This document shows, piece by piece, positions 1-12,910 of a stretch of DNA of 64,000 nucleotides; position 1 is the stretch's first letter; every line of letters begins with the position of its first letter. The stretch comes from Lycorma delicatula. Lineage: Eukaryota > Arthropoda > Insecta > Hemiptera > Fulgoridae. The notes below the pieces were generated by a model. That model was not told where the DNA came from. It saw only the letters and a program-made list of their open reading frames with translations, and ran no database searches. The DNA is taken from positions 151,820,575 to 151,884,574 of the forward strand of contig NC_134455.1 in assembly GCF_047948215.1 (NCBI RefSeq). Direction: 5' to 3'. The position numbers and the translations under genes are program-made.

Positions 1-1719
1 TTAAATTTTAATAGATTTATTTTTTAACACAAAAAATTGTTTTTGTTCCAATTTAATGAGTAAATAACTAAAATATTTTCTCCGAATAATGGCTGATCAG
101 CTGATCACTGATGGTCTCTTGCCACTGTTCCAAAAATTAATCTTTTCATTGTTGTATAATATTCCATTTAGAGTGTTTCATTTCACACTGTTAGTTTCTT
201 ATAAGAATTTATTGTGACTAGTTGGCTAATTGATTTTGTCTACCTTTATCGCACTTGTCAGCCACTTTTGTTATGTACATCTTTTTACCTATTTTGTAAT
301 TGTTTTTACTGAATTAGTTTATTCTGTGCTACCTATTAACACTGCTATCAACACGTCACTTAGTTAACAGGAGAGAGTCACTCTTTAATAATTAGGGGCT
401 TTGGTGATAAGAGTTAGGTCATATAATGAAGTTTGTGAATTATAAACAAGTTTGTGTTCAATGCAACATTTAAGAATCGTAACACTATTTCAAAAGGTAC
501 AATGTCAAATGTATTTATTTGTGTTAACAGTTCCTTAAATGATCAATGTAATTTTTTTCAAAATCCAAACTTTTTTTGTATTAAAGAGACTTTTAAAATA
601 AGTATTACATTTAAATAATTGAGATACAATCCCTGGGCCACTTCCCAAAAATTAAAATTCTATATCTCATCAAAAGGTAAAATAGCTGTCAGATACCTTA
701 TCCTGAAAGTTACAGTACTCTATCTGGAACAGTTTTAACGTTGTTGAGGGGTTTCCATACTTATGACTCATTCTACATATCATTAAAGAAAGAAAAGACT
801 GATTTGATTTTTAAATAGATGAGAATTTCAGTTAAGTAAATGATTGAATCGGTTATATTAAATTTCTGCTAGTATCTAGTAGCTTGGCAGAAGTACAAGA
901 TTGAGGCAGTTATCGTGAAAATAACTTGATTATGTTCTCATTAATCTCTATACTACTTGTAGATCCTTTTTTTACATTTTCACAACCTTTGTTTTCTAAC
1001 TCACTGCAGTCAGTTAAAAGTATTTTTATTAAATGTAAGGAATAATTCAGTTTTTAGTTTCTGTATTCATTTAAATTCTCTAAATAATCAGAATCTTTTC
1101 TCTTTTCAAAGAAAAAAAATTAATATACTCAACCACGTATTTTTGAAAATTTAATCAAATCACATGTTTAGTTTAAGAAAATAATTAAAAATTTTCAATT
1201 GTCACCAATAAAAAATAATAGCTACTTAATCTAACCAGTGTCAGAAGTCAAGTCAAGATCCTACAATGCATCATCAGTTATGTTACATCTAGCTAGCAAC
1301 CAAGAAGAATCAACAAACTACCAAAAGAGACATGAAACACCTAAATGAACTGTTCACGAATAAAACTTCACTTTAAAAGTTTTACATGAACATTTAACCT
1401 TTAGAAGGCCATTTTTAAGAAAACTTTGGTATGTTTTTAAATATTTCTGATAGCCTTAATTTTCATCCTAAAATTGTAAATAAAATTTACTAACCTAAAA
1501 AGATGAAATTATATAGAAACCTTTTCCCTACTTTTACTAAATAAGTTTTAGAAAAAACTGCAAGGAATATCTAGAAAGGAAAATACAGTTTCCTTTTACC
1601 ACCACCATTGTGATGAAAGCTTTGAGTATCCTTGCCACATTCTCTCATTCAATGACTTTTGACAGATGTTATTACAAGTAGAGCAACATTTGTTTACAGT
1701 TGACTAAACATCATTTAAA
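1..1719. other. Unannotated AT-rich stretch (probable SLC35F-like intron)
   Basis: No coding exon, RNA gene or recognisable repeat could be supported on either strand. The sequence is AT-rich with short A/T runs. The minus-strand transporter gene must continue to the left of 3299, so this is most likely intron. I looked for the next transporter exon, which should start in phase 1 and encode the third membrane segment, and did not find it here. Confidence 0.4.
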
Positions 1720-2390
1720 ATGTTCAAATCAATTGAGAATCTTCTGATTGTGAAATTAGGGCAGTTATCTGATTTTTAAATGTGAGAAATGTCAAACCAG
1801 CTGATATTCATTAGAAAATTTGTGAAGTTTATGTGAAAAAGCTACGTGTGGTGGAATGGTTAGAAAGTGGATGCAGCAGTTCAGTGAGGGATGCAGTAAT
1901 GTATATGACAAAGGAGTGGGTGCTTTTCCATCATGAATAACAATCTGGTTATGCGAATGGATGAAAAAATTAAGGAAAATCTACAGTTTATAATTTTGCC
2001 ATGATAATTATATTGAATTCCCTAAAGTTTAACAAATTGTTTTTCATGAAATCATAACACAAAACCTAGGCAATCTCAAACTCTGCTCTCAGTGGCTGAC
2101 AAAAATGTTGAAAGAGGTTCACAAAACAAAGCTATTAGACTCTACTCAGTCCTTTTTTTACCTGATAGAAAACTTAAAGTGATAATTTTGTTTCCAAGTA
2201 ATTAGCACTTGCTTTTCCACAAGTGATCCCTTGCTGGTCAGTCCATGACAATGACATCAATGTGAAAAATACTATACTAATATACTAATATAAAAATACT
2301 ATCTGCACTATTCTTTGAGGAAATAATGAAGCAAACAGATTACAAGATACGTAAGGTGCCTTAATAATGATGAAAATTGTGTAAAAAAAC
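1720..2390 (+). pseudogene. Decayed mariner transposase relic, catalytic core deleted
   Basis: Read across several frames and stops, this stretch follows a mariner transposase from the N-terminal helix-turn-helix region (start near 1720, peptide MFKSIENLL) through MVRKW (about 1857), MDEKIKEN (about 1960) and a segment KLCSQWLTKMLKEVHKTK (about 2077-2130). It then jumps to a C-terminal piece, YVRCLNNDENCVKK (about 2348-2390), the usual end of the family. Only about 150 bases separate the last two segments, so most of the DD34D catalytic domain is missing. At least six in-frame stops or frameshifts are needed. No terminal inverted repeats were recognised. This is a dead DNA-transposon fossil in the region left of the transporter exons. 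Confidence 0.75.
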
Positions 2391-3298
2391 AGTTCAAGGT
2401 ATGCGCTCTTCCACATAATAATAAAATTATTCTGTTGAAAGTTATGTATGTTTTTTAATAATAAACAGTATTTACTTTCTGGGTATACTCATATTATTAC
2501 CAAAAAAATTTTGTAAAACAAGTTCTACCAAAATTTCATACGCACAGAAGTTTCTATATGATTTATTTTTCAACAAGTTAAAAAAAAAATCAATTACGAT
2601 CACTAATCCATTCTTTATGCTTAACTAAGCATAAACTACACTAATAGTTTGAGAACCTCTTTCTATGTATCCTGTATTTATGGCATCTAAATTGCTTTTG
2701 TGTCTTTTTCCACCACTATGTAAATTATCAATTAAATTAAATCTTTGCTAAAAAATTTGTCATCAAATTCTACATCTGCCATCAACAAAATGTTCATAAA
2801 ATAGATTGAAAATGTATAAATAAACTGTAATATATGTGTTATATTTTGGGTTTTATATTTTTTTAAATAAACATAAAAACTGGGAAGAGATAACAACATA
2901 TATAATACAGTAGGCCAGATTATCTTAATGACACAGCATTACAGAATATCACTTTGAAATTGATCACTGCTCAGAAACAGAAAAAAAACTGTCTATACTT
3001 ATCATCATTACCATGTTCCTGATTACATTCTGAAGAAAGAAACAAATGAAGAAAAATTTTAGAAACAAACAAGAAACATATTATGAAGCAGATACTCATA
3101 AAAATAATTTCATTTTAAAGAAAGATTTGCTAGACTGACCGTTTCAAATTTTAACAAGTTGTTGGATAACAATAAATTGTTATCCTGACCTCCAATGAAT
3201 TAATATAAAATGTATAATTTACATCACAATTAAAATAACGTATTGAGTAAAATAAAAATAATAACAATTGAGAAACATATTCAATATAATTAACTAAC
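2391..3298. other. Intronic stretch, nothing recognised
   Basis: AT-rich DNA left of the last recognised transporter exon, including the intron that starts with donor GTTAGT (minus strand) at 3298. No exon, RNA or repeat family could be supported. Confidence 0.4.
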
Positions 3299-3467
3299 CT
3301 ACTGTAAATCCTTTATCTCTGAAGTTTCTGACACTTTCTCCAATTATATCAGATGGAGTTTGGCAACCTTTTGAAAGAAGTCGGCACAAGAAATAAAGTG
3401 GAAAGAAAAAGATCGTCCAGTTTGTAATGAACCATGTAGTGAAGAATGGAGCATTGTATGTAATCAG
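3299..3467 (-). CDS. SLC35F3/F4-like transporter, exon 4 in window
   Basis: This 169-base exon encodes about 56 residues beginning LITYNAPFFTTWFITNW and ending GFTV plus one base. The segment APFF-TW-TNW-FFPLY is characteristic of SLC35F3/SLC35F4 proteins, EamA/DMT-superfamily membrane carriers; SLC35F3 has been linked to thiamine transport. It covers the second membrane helix and the following cytoplasmic loop (SVRNFRDKG, compare the RECCRFFGDNG region of vertebrate members). Read on the minus strand, the acceptor is TTTTCAG before 3467 and the donor is GTTAGT after 3299. It starts in phase 0, matching the preceding exon, and ends in phase 1. The next exon, with the remaining helices, is not in the window. 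Homology is by eye; the substrate in this organism is unknown. Confidence 0.85.
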
Positions 3468-5790
3468 CTGAAAATGCAAATATTTTTACCCTTTTTATTT
3501 GGTTTTATTCATTCTTAAAAGGACAGTTAATAATGCTAAGATAATCCAATTTAAATCAACTTGTAAAGAAATTGAAATACACATATTAGAGAAATAATAT
3601 GTCATGGCATTATACAACATATAACTAAAATAAACTTAAAACAGTATTTCATCCAGAGAAAAATCTATTATTTAAAATCCATTTAGTAGTTAATCATTAA
3701 TGCTTCCTAACTTCACTAATACTAGACTTCCTTATTTACAATATAATTCAAAAAATCAGTTGTAACCAGTTCCAGATTAAATCTTTTTTTTTCTTATAAA
3801 TTTAATCATTACAAAATGATATTAATTTTAATTTATAACATTAATTAAACAGATTAACAGATATCGTAGAGCAAGATTTTACCTTTTTCAAATAAATGTG
3901 AAAAGTTAGAATATTTTTATTCATGTAGTCAAATTACTCATTAATCGTTCATGTTGTCATTAAAAATTAACTTTTGTGCCAGTATGGTTAAGTCTGTGAA
4001 AACCTGGAATGTTAGTCCAGGTAAAATAAAGTAGTAGATGTTTGTCATATTTATGATAAAATTATATTGTAAGACCTAGGAGATAATTCTCTTCAACAAA
4101 AGCACAACTTAAATATATAATGAAAGTCATCCATCATAATAAAACAGTGAAGAGAACAAAAAGAAAATTGGAAAAATTTGGATGATTTATGAATGCTAGA
4201 TCTTTTGAACAAGTTCTTATATTATTTATCTAACTTTACTTACTTTCATCTTAAAATATTTACTCTTTGAGATTATCACTGAATGCTTGATTATAAAATT
4301 TACAGAAACAAGCAAAATATAATAGTGGGATCAGTAAAGACTATTTCCAATAATTTATGAGTAAATTGAAAAACTGATCCTGCTTTTACATATTCAGAAG
4401 TAACAGATGTATTCTCTATAACTCGAGATTAAAAATATATCTGTTACCCTGTATCTTCTTTTTACGTATTACATTTCCATCTAGATCTGCTATATAGTAT
4501 TAGAATGAGTTATCTAATTTTTATGACTAGCTCATTGAAAAATTTATATAAAAAATCTACAGAAGCCTATCAAACTGAAAAAAGTAATTGCTCTTATGCA
4601 TTTAGAATAGATTTTGCAATTAGAATTTTGTAACTTGATATAGTGCATGAACAACTACTTAATTTTCAATAAATTTATATAGTACTTAGTTCAATCCTCC
4701 ATATTACAATGTTCCAAAATTAGGATGACCAACAAAGACAAATTATATTTTCATAAGCAAAAAACATGAAAATCTGATGTCTATGAGTTTAGAAAGCTTT
4801 TCAAATCCTATTTACAGAGGAATCAAACCTACTTCATTCATGGGATTATTAGGAATGAAGACTATTTTTAGTATATCTTGAAGCCGATAGCTGATGTAAT
4901 TTTTGGTATTTTTACCATAATTAACAGTGTATTGAACTGTTAATGATTTTTTTTTTTTATAATCAGACTTTTTTGACACTATAATAAATTCAAAAATATT
5001 ATGGGATTAAAATAGTTGTACAAATCAAATAAAAATTAATTAGCATTTAGATCATTTATGATGAGCTTGGTACTAACAATTGAGTAGTGAAGCCAAAATA
5101 TTAAAATGAGACTGTTCAAATCCAAACACAATGATCATTATTACATCAATTACAATGGACCATTATTATATTCATTGATTGTTTTCAAGAAATTAAAAGA
5201 AGAGTAAAATAATGGTACGATTAAGTCCTGTGGTTTACAAAGCTAAGAAACACCTGATTTATACTTTTCACACAAAATTTTCCTGCTTATTATGTTTTAT
5301 CTTCACTTCTAAAAAACATAGCTTCATGTGTATTTGAACTTGGCTATACGTAAGGCCAAACTTTTTAAGCTTTTTAATAACTACTTTCTTCCTATTCATT
5401 TTATATTTCATTTAATATCAAAAATTTCAATATAACCTAAATGAAAGTTAATACACAAACACTTTTTTTTAATGCCATCAAAACATAATTCAAATAACAG
5501 TTTTTGTATAGCTCTTAACTAAACTTCAGTTAATAACAATTATAAATTTTCAGTAAAATAAAAATAGAAAAATAACTTTTCAAAAAATAAGAAAAATTTG
5601 GAATATTAAATTAACAAGTAGGTATTATAGAAAAACATTAAATGAAAAATCCAAAATAAAATATAAAATAAAAATAAAAATTTCAGTGATGTAAAATTTT
5701 ATGCACATATTCAAAAAAAAAGTGCGTGCATGATGGTTCAAATGAAACTGATTGTAAGAAAGATTTGTAACATTATAATTATATCACAAC
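3468..5790 (-). other. Intron of SLC35F-like gene (2.3 kb)
   Basis: Starts with donor GTTGTG after the exon at 5791 and ends with TTTTCAG before 3467. It is AT-rich with homopolymer runs. No nested gene or classifiable transposon was seen. Confidence 0.7.
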
Positions 5791-5922
5791 CTGTTGTTGA
5801 TGTATTGTAGAATTATTTGTAGTAAAATAAAAAGGTTGTCTCAGATATAGATACTTAATAGAATGCGTAGCACCAACCCATGATGCAGTTACAAATACAG
5901 TTACACATACACCATAATAAAT
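5791..5922 (-). CDS. SLC35F3/F4-like transporter, exon 3 in window
   Basis: A 132-base, phase 0-0 exon of 44 codons, too short and stop-flanked to stand out as an ORF. It encodes IYYGVCVTVFVTASWVGATH followed by SIKYLYLRQ and a short polar loop ending HQQQ. The hydrophobic run with SWVGATH is the first membrane helix of SLC35F3/F4-type carriers, where the family has a similar SW-G-TQ-K motif. The residues continue directly into LITYNAPFF of the next exon. Minus-strand acceptor is TATTCCAG, donor is CAG/GTTGTG. The loop of about 15 residues between the two helices is longer than in vertebrate proteins as I recall them. Confidence 0.85.
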
Positions 5923-6094
5923 CTGGAATAAAAAATAAAAATTCTTGTAATTTTTTAATAAATTACTAAATACATTTTTTAATAAATAAACTAAACATAC
6001 TAATTTACCATTGGAATACCAATGAATTCTGCATCTTAAAATAAAGAAATCACAATTAAAATCTTGATTTTTTTATGAAAACTACCACACGCGT

Positions 6095-6189
<95 letters not shown>

Positions 6190-7366
6190 AACTAATTGGC
6201 CTTTTAAAGGGTTTAACCACATTTTACACCAACTTCAAAAAAGGAGGTGATTCTAAATTTAACTAATATAATCATGTATATTTAATAAATCTTTTTCACA
6301 TCCAAATGTACTGATTTTAATGATTATTTTTTGTTTCATTCATTTGATAATTATCCTCTAATTGGACTCATAATAAGTTTCTTTCAGGTAACTGTGAAAG
6401 ATTATTTAAATAGAAAATTACAAGTCACTTAATAATCTAAGAAATTTAATCGGGAAGCTTGTGTTAAAAATAATAATACAAATTACGATATTTCATTTGT
6501 AGACTTTACATCATTTCACTGAATTATTTTTCTTACTTTTACCAAGACATAGGTTTCTTGTGTTTGCATTTCTCCCAAATGTTTTTTTTTTTTTTTAACA
6601 GGCAGCATATTTTGTGGGACATCCTTATTTTAAATAAAAATAATGCCAAGATATGTATATCAACTATTAAAAAAAAAAAAAGTAGAGCTGAAAAAAGTAA
6701 TTGCATTATAGTAATTAAAAAAGATAATATTTCAATTCGTTTTTAAATTTTGGCTTTTCTCTGACCAATTTGACAAATAATTTTAATGGCAATTATTTAG
6801 TTATAATTTGGTACTGTCTTCAAAAAGTCAAAATTTAAAGATCTGAAAATGCATTTTTTTTAATTCAGTTTTTTTTTTATAAAAGTTTATTTTATATGAA
6901 ACCTTTAGATCAAGAGAAGGCTTATCTGAATAATTAATTTATTAACAATTTAAATATTTATACTCCATACTAAGGATTTAAAAACCGTTCCACCATTATA
7001 ATCCCTCATTTAGAAAAAAACTTCAATTCTACAAGTTAAAAGATTAGAAAATTAAAAACATTTTATAACTCAATCTTTTTAGATGTGTAGCTGCATTTTA
7101 TAATTTTTCAAACCTACATATTTCCAAGCAAAAATTTAATAAACGTAAGATTTTTATAAGAGACAACCCAACATACTTACTTGATTTTTCAAAAATAAAA
7201 GAATTGTGTTCTAATCATACCAATGTAGAAAAATCATAAACATGAATAATTTTTATGACTATCAGAACCAACAAATTTTGGCCAGAATTTTACTAATGGT
7301 TTACATTATAATTCAACTTGTGGCATGATAAACTTAAATGTAATACAAATCTTACTTTTAAATTAC
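5923..7366 (-). other. Intron of SLC35F-like gene, contains long dinucleotide tract
   Basis: An intron of 1.44 kb with donor GTAATT after 7367 and acceptor TATTCCAG before 5922. Apart from the compound microsatellite listed separately, it is featureless AT-rich DNA. Confidence 0.7.
6086..6189. repeat. Compound (CA)n(TA)n microsatellite with GCGTGCG lead-in
   Basis: A short CACGCGTGCG segment runs into (CA)n, then about 29 AT units, then (AC)n. The 104 bases alternate purine and pyrimidine without a break. The 63-codon ORF across it is a repeat artefact. Confidence 0.95.
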
Positions 7367-7476
7367 CTTTTTAGCAGATTTAGAACAGCAAGAATTTTTA
7401 CACTGTCTCAATCGATACAATACACCACTGCCTCTCTGTACAGGTGGATCAGAGTCTTCTACTTGTGTACCGCACA
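7367..7476 (-). CDS. SLC35F3/F4-like transporter, exon 2 in window
   Basis: A 110-base exon: two bases completing a codon, then 36 codons, from CGTQVEDSDPPVQRG through LYRLRQCKNSCCSKSAKK. It lies just before the first membrane helix. The Cys-rich basic RQCKNSCCSKSAKK occupies the same place as the RRCWTC...QLKK segment that precedes the first helix in vertebrate SLC35F3. Minus-strand splice sites are strong: pyrimidine-rich TTTCCCTGTTTAAAG as acceptor and AAAAAG/GTAATT as donor. The phase fits both neighbours (phase 1 in, phase 0 out). It is probably the cytoplasmic juxtamembrane region. Confidence comes mainly from splice geometry and position, since the sequence itself is weakly conserved. 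Confidence 0.75.
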
Positions 7477-10400
7477 CTTTAAACAGGGAAAGCACAAATT
7501 AAATAATTCATATAAATGTTTATTAAAAAAATTTAAAACCAATACTTTATCATGTTTATAAAACACTGTTACAAGTTTATTCTTGCATGTTGATGAACAT
7601 AGATATTTTTAATTCAGGCAGCCGTATTTTTTTCTGGAGGACTTAAGTATTATGAAAAGAAAGTAAATTTAACAGCATATTCTGTCTCTAGCTTGCAATC
7701 ATTTATCTTTGAGTCAACACTAAGATTTGGTTGTCCAACAGCCATTTTATAACTTCATTCTATCCTGTTTACAATTATCAGTCTGCTATTTTTACAACTA
7801 TACATCAATCTGCCAGTAATCTCTAAACTGGCAATGTTTGCTGCACACCAAGCACATTTATTTCTGTTCATATTAATTCAATGCATCTATTGTTTTGCCA
7901 AAAAATCCTGTTTGATGTATCTGTGCTTTTATTATTAATGGTTTAAACTACCATATTTTTAACACTATTATATTTGTATATAAGATAATATTAATTTATT
8001 ATGTCATGACAAACCATGAATTTTGCTTATTAATATAAAAAAAATTTTCAACTCAAGACAACTTTTAGTCCCAATGATTTTATTTGCATGATTTTATCTT
8101 ACGATCCTAATGATAATCGTATAAAGAAATGAATTTAAAATTTTTAAGTGTGTGTAAATTTTTGGACTAATAAAAAACCTGAAAAATGTATTTTCAAAAA
8201 CTCAGATACACATAAGGTCGTATTGTTTTTGTCACAATGTTTGTGTTTTTTTTTTGTGGCAGTCTCACAGACAAATGACACCAGTTCCGTTACTAACTTA
8301 ACTATCTATTAGAGATAAAATAAAACTACCAGATTGCTTTCCAGAATTAAACAGCAAAAATTAAATTCAGAGGTTTAACCACAATAATTAACCATAATTT
8401 AGTGGTTTAGTATGATAGTATAAAACAAAATCATCACCTGATTTTTTGGTTTTTAATTGATTTTTTTTTTGCAGACATATATTGTGAGTTATTGATTTTC
8501 AAAATGATTTCGTAGTAACAGTTCACTAAGCTCTTTAATTTTATCTAATCCAATTTTGTTGTATGATTATATTTAACTATCCTCCTATACTGAAAACAAT
8601 TAATTTTTTATTAAAATACAATAATTTCCTGAATTTTAATGAAATTTGTATTGTTCATAAGGTAACTGACTCTTTTTTTCTTTAGGAACTTTAGCAGTTG
8701 GATTTAAGAGGCATAGTTTTTTTTTGTTATTAGGAAAGTTCACCAGATTCAATAATTCTAATGAACTGTAACACACAAGATGACTAACATTTTTACCAAA
8801 ACTTCTCTTAACTAAGGCAAAACAGCTTTATATTGAAGTCATCCAGGATATGCTAGACTGTCCCAGCAGACTGCTGACTTTATTGAGGCAAAATATCCAG
8901 TAATAAAGTTTGGATGTGTAAGTACGAACCAGAAACCAAAATTCAGTTGTTACAGCAGAAGACTAGTCTTTAGACTATCCTAGGCCAAAGACAGATAACA
9001 AGTAGAGTCACAGTAGCTCTGCTGTTTCCTAGAAGAGTCTAAGTATTGCTAGCTTTGCTTTTTTTTGGAGTCAATAGAATTATAAATGACAGATATTCTC
9101 AAAAGATCAAACGAGTAACAACTATCAACAGGTTCTCCATAATTCTCATGATGCTGTTCACTGCAAAAGACCAAATCAAAAAAATCATAAATACTATCAC
9201 GACAACCACCTGCCAGTTCCTTATACCTTCTACTGAACATTTTAGCTAGGTATGTGATATGTGATATTTCACAGGTTCACCAAGCACTTAAATCTTCAAA
9301 CACCTCTTCTAGTGATTTCTAGGTCATTCCCCAAAATAAGATTGGCATTTAAAGTTTGGCATTTTGAGAACCAACAGCATATTGTGGATGATACAATGAC
9401 ACTACTGAAAACCATTCTTCAACCTTCAGAAATGTTCTGAACAATGGTAAAACTATGGGCTAAATATGTTATAATTGTTAGTAACAAGAATCCCTAAATC
9501 AAAAGAATTAGATCAAAATTCTATTTTGAAATTTATTTTTATTCTGATTCACAAAGACTAGTTCAAAGTTCCTAAAATATCCACAGATTAAATACATACA
9601 GGCCAAATATACAAACTTTTTAAAAGTTATTAACTCTTTAAATGTGGGCAGCACAAACAGTATTGAACTAGCTCACATGGATCATCTACAAGTTAGTCCA
9701 AAACATAGAAATTATTTTTAAAAATCACATACATTTGTAAATCCTTTCTAAAAAAAGTGAGCAGAAATTCAAAGATATATTTTTATTTTTTAATTAATTA
9801 TCAAGGTAGTTTAAAAAATTAAATTCACAAAATATTGACTTTTATTCACCAAATTAATTAATTAATTTCAATTTCAATTAATTAATTTCAATCAAGAATT
9901 TCAATTTTTCCTACTTATTATTTATTTATTTTCAATAATATTGAAAATTTTCAGGGTTGTATTAAGTCTTTCTTGTTAATGAAACACAAAAGAATAGAGA
10001 AAAAAAAGTAAAGTATTGAAATTTAAAAAAAGTCCAGATAAAAAAATAAAATTTAGTTGACTGATCATGGATAAACGATTAAGTATTTTATTCTTTTATT
10101 CAAATTTACATAAATAAATATACTTAAAATCCACTATGAACTTATTATCATAAAGCAAACTAAACTATTGTAAATATTATTATAAAATGAATATATTTTA
10201 TACATCTATTATTGATTGCATGTACAAAGAAGTTTTATTGCACATACCATTACATTGTTTATAACTGTATATACTTATGCTTTGTTAGTTATTATAAGAA
10301 AAAGATCAGTTACAAATTAAATTTGGTATTAGAATCTTTTATCAAACTAATAAAAATTTATTTATTTTTAATGTAACTGACAATTTATTATTTGAGGTGT

Positions 10401-11401
10401 TACTTAAGAGTTTGAAAAAAATTATATTGCAATACAATCTGTTGTAAGAACCAGTGCAATATAAAAAAATAAATATTAAAATGACAATGATGCCCTACAT
10501 TAATATTCTTCTGTATGCATTTGACACTAACTTTATAACAGTTCCATGCACTTCTACGAAATTTTATATAACATTTTGAGGTTGCTTGAATATCAGGGGG
10601 TTCAAGGTACACTTCTGATGCAGGATGAAGAAAATGATTTCAGCCACTTTTCTAGCAACAAGATCCAGCTGTCTATCGTCCCTTTTAGGCAGACATGATA
10701 GATCTGTGGATATTTTCTGATGAGAGAACTCCTAATTGTGTTCCAGTAACAACTCATGAAATTCATTTTTCAAATTACCTTCTTTTTATATTGTCAGAAA
10801 GAATTAATACAATTAACCCCTGCTAGTCTTAATGAATCACTTTGATTAATTATAAAAGAAAGCTGCTGCATCAAAGGTTAGTAACTGTGAAGCAATAACT
10901 TTCTCAAAATTTTGCTTTCATTTATTCTATAAGGGCAACTCACTGTACGCTAACTTTATATTCCTCTCTTTCACTTGAGAATAATCGAATTACTCTTGCT
11001 AAACTCCATTGCTCACCATTCCTGTATTTACTATTGTAAGACCATAGATCTCAATAAATATTACCACTTTTGGACTTAAAATAATTATCAGAGAAAAAAT
11101 AATTTTAGATATTTAAAAAAATATCTACATAAAGTATAGAAAAGTATTTAAAAAAGTTTATATTCTACATGTATAAAATGATACAGTTTAATGTAATTAT
11201 TTACAGAACAAACCAGCATACACTAGTTTGAAATATTATCACAAAAAACTTATTAAACAAAAAACTGAAGTTAGTGGTTTTGCTAGAGAAACAAAGTACA
11301 AACAGCAGAACACAGAATGCACTTAACATTACAACAGGCAAGAAAGATCAGATAAAGTATGGACAGATACTCTTAACTGCCCTCTGTGTTAAAAAAAGAT
11401 A
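7477..11401 (-). other. Left part of 9.3-kb intron, no classified element
   Basis: Intron between transporter exons 1 and 2. The 8800-9480 part is less AT-rich. It carries a 63-codon minus-strand ORF (9049-9240, containing MFSRRYKELAGGCRDSIYDF) which I do not recognise and for which splice support is poor. A mildly complex patch at 10590-10870 is also unassigned. The rest is AT-rich. Confidence 0.5.
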
Positions 11402-11639
11402 TTAAAGCAATAATTTTTTTTTTTGTCTTCAGTCATTTGACTGGTTTGATGCAGCTCTCCAAGATTCCCTATCTAGTGCCAGTCATTTCATTTCAGTATA
11501 TCCCCTTCATCCTCCATCCCTAAAATTTGTTTTACATATTCCAAATGTTGCCTGCCTCCACAATTTTTCCCATCACATGTCTATCCAATATCAAAACGAC
11601 TATCCAGGATGCCTTAATATGTGGCCTCTAAGTGTCAAA

Positions 11640-12910
11640 TGTGGCCTACAAGTTTGTTTCTTCTTTTACTATATTTTTCCAAATGCTTCTTTCTTCATCA
11701 ATTTGCCACAACACCTCTTCTTCATTTGTCACTTTATCCACCCAAATGATTTTTAACATTCTCCTATAGCACAACATTTCAAAAGCTTCTAATCTTTTCT
11801 TCTCAGGTACTCTGATCATCCAAGTTTCACTTCCATATAAAGCTATACTTCAAACATTTACTTTCAAAAATGTTTTCCTGATGTTTAAATTAATTTTTGA
11901 TGTAAACAAATTATATTTCTGACTGAAAGCTCATTTCGCCTGTGCTATTCGGCATTTTATAATGCTCCTGCTTCGTCCATCTTTAGTAATTCAACTTCCC
12001 AAATAATAAAATTCTTCTATCTCCAAAAAATATTTTCTCTTCCTATTTTTATATTCAGTAGTCCATGTGCATTATTTCTACTACATTTCAGTACTTTCAT
12101 TTTGTTCTTGTTTATTTTCATGCAGTAGCACTTGCGTAGGACTTCATCCATGCCATTCATTGTTTCTTCTATATCTTTTTCACTCTCAGCTAGAATTACT
12201 ACATCATTAAAACATCGTAGTATCTTTATCTTTTCACCTTGCACTGTTACTCCGGATATAAATTGTTCTTTAACATCATTAACTGCTAGTTCTATGTAAA
12301 AATGAAAAAAATAACGGGGATAGGGAACATCCTTGTCAGACTCCCTTGTTTTATTACGGCTTCTTTCTTATGTTCTTCGATTATTACTGTTGCAGTTTGG
12401 TTTCTGTAAATGTTAGCAATTCTTCTTCTATCTCTATACTTGAACCCTACATTTTTTAAAATGCTAAACATTTTATTCCAGTCTACATTATCAAATACCT
12501 TTTCTAAGTTTATAAATGCTGTGTATGTTGGTTTGCCTTTCTTTAATCTTCCTTCTACTATTAATCTGAATGCTAGAATTGCTTCCCTTGTCCCTATACT
12601 TATCCTGAAACCAAATTGGTCTTCTCATAACACTTCCTCCACTTTCCTCTCAATTCTTATGTACAGAATTCTAGCTAAGATTTTATGACTAGTTAGGCTA
12701 ATTGTTCTGTATTCTTCACATTTATCTGCTCCTGCTTTCTTTGGTATGATAACAGTAACACTATTTGAAGTCTGATGGAACTTCCCCTTTTTCGTAAATA
12801 TTACACATCAGTTTGTATAATCTATCTATCGCTTCCTCACCTGCACTGCACAGTAATTCTGCAGGTATCCTGTCTGTCCCAGGAGCCTTTCTGCCATTCA
12901 AATCTTTTAA
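11640..12910 (-). pseudogene. RTE reverse transcriptase domain, catalytic motif mutated
   Basis: Minus-strand translation across frames shows NGRKAPGTDRIPAELLCSAG (about 12900-12840, RT motif 2), a VFDNVDWNKMF motif near 12480, and LRCFNDVVILAESEKDIEET at about 12160-12220. The last should carry the FADD box, but it reads C-F-N-D, so the first catalytic Asp is lost. Further on come IALYGSETW and KRLEAFEMLCYRRMLKIIW (about 11850-11750), the usual RTE post-RT region. Only 12017-12244 is continuously open (75 codons). The element cannot encode an active polymerase. Confidence 0.85.

Noticed and set aside
6075..6266. 63-codon plus-strand ORF
   Set aside because: Translation is THTH...IYIY from the dinucleotide repeat, not a protein gene.
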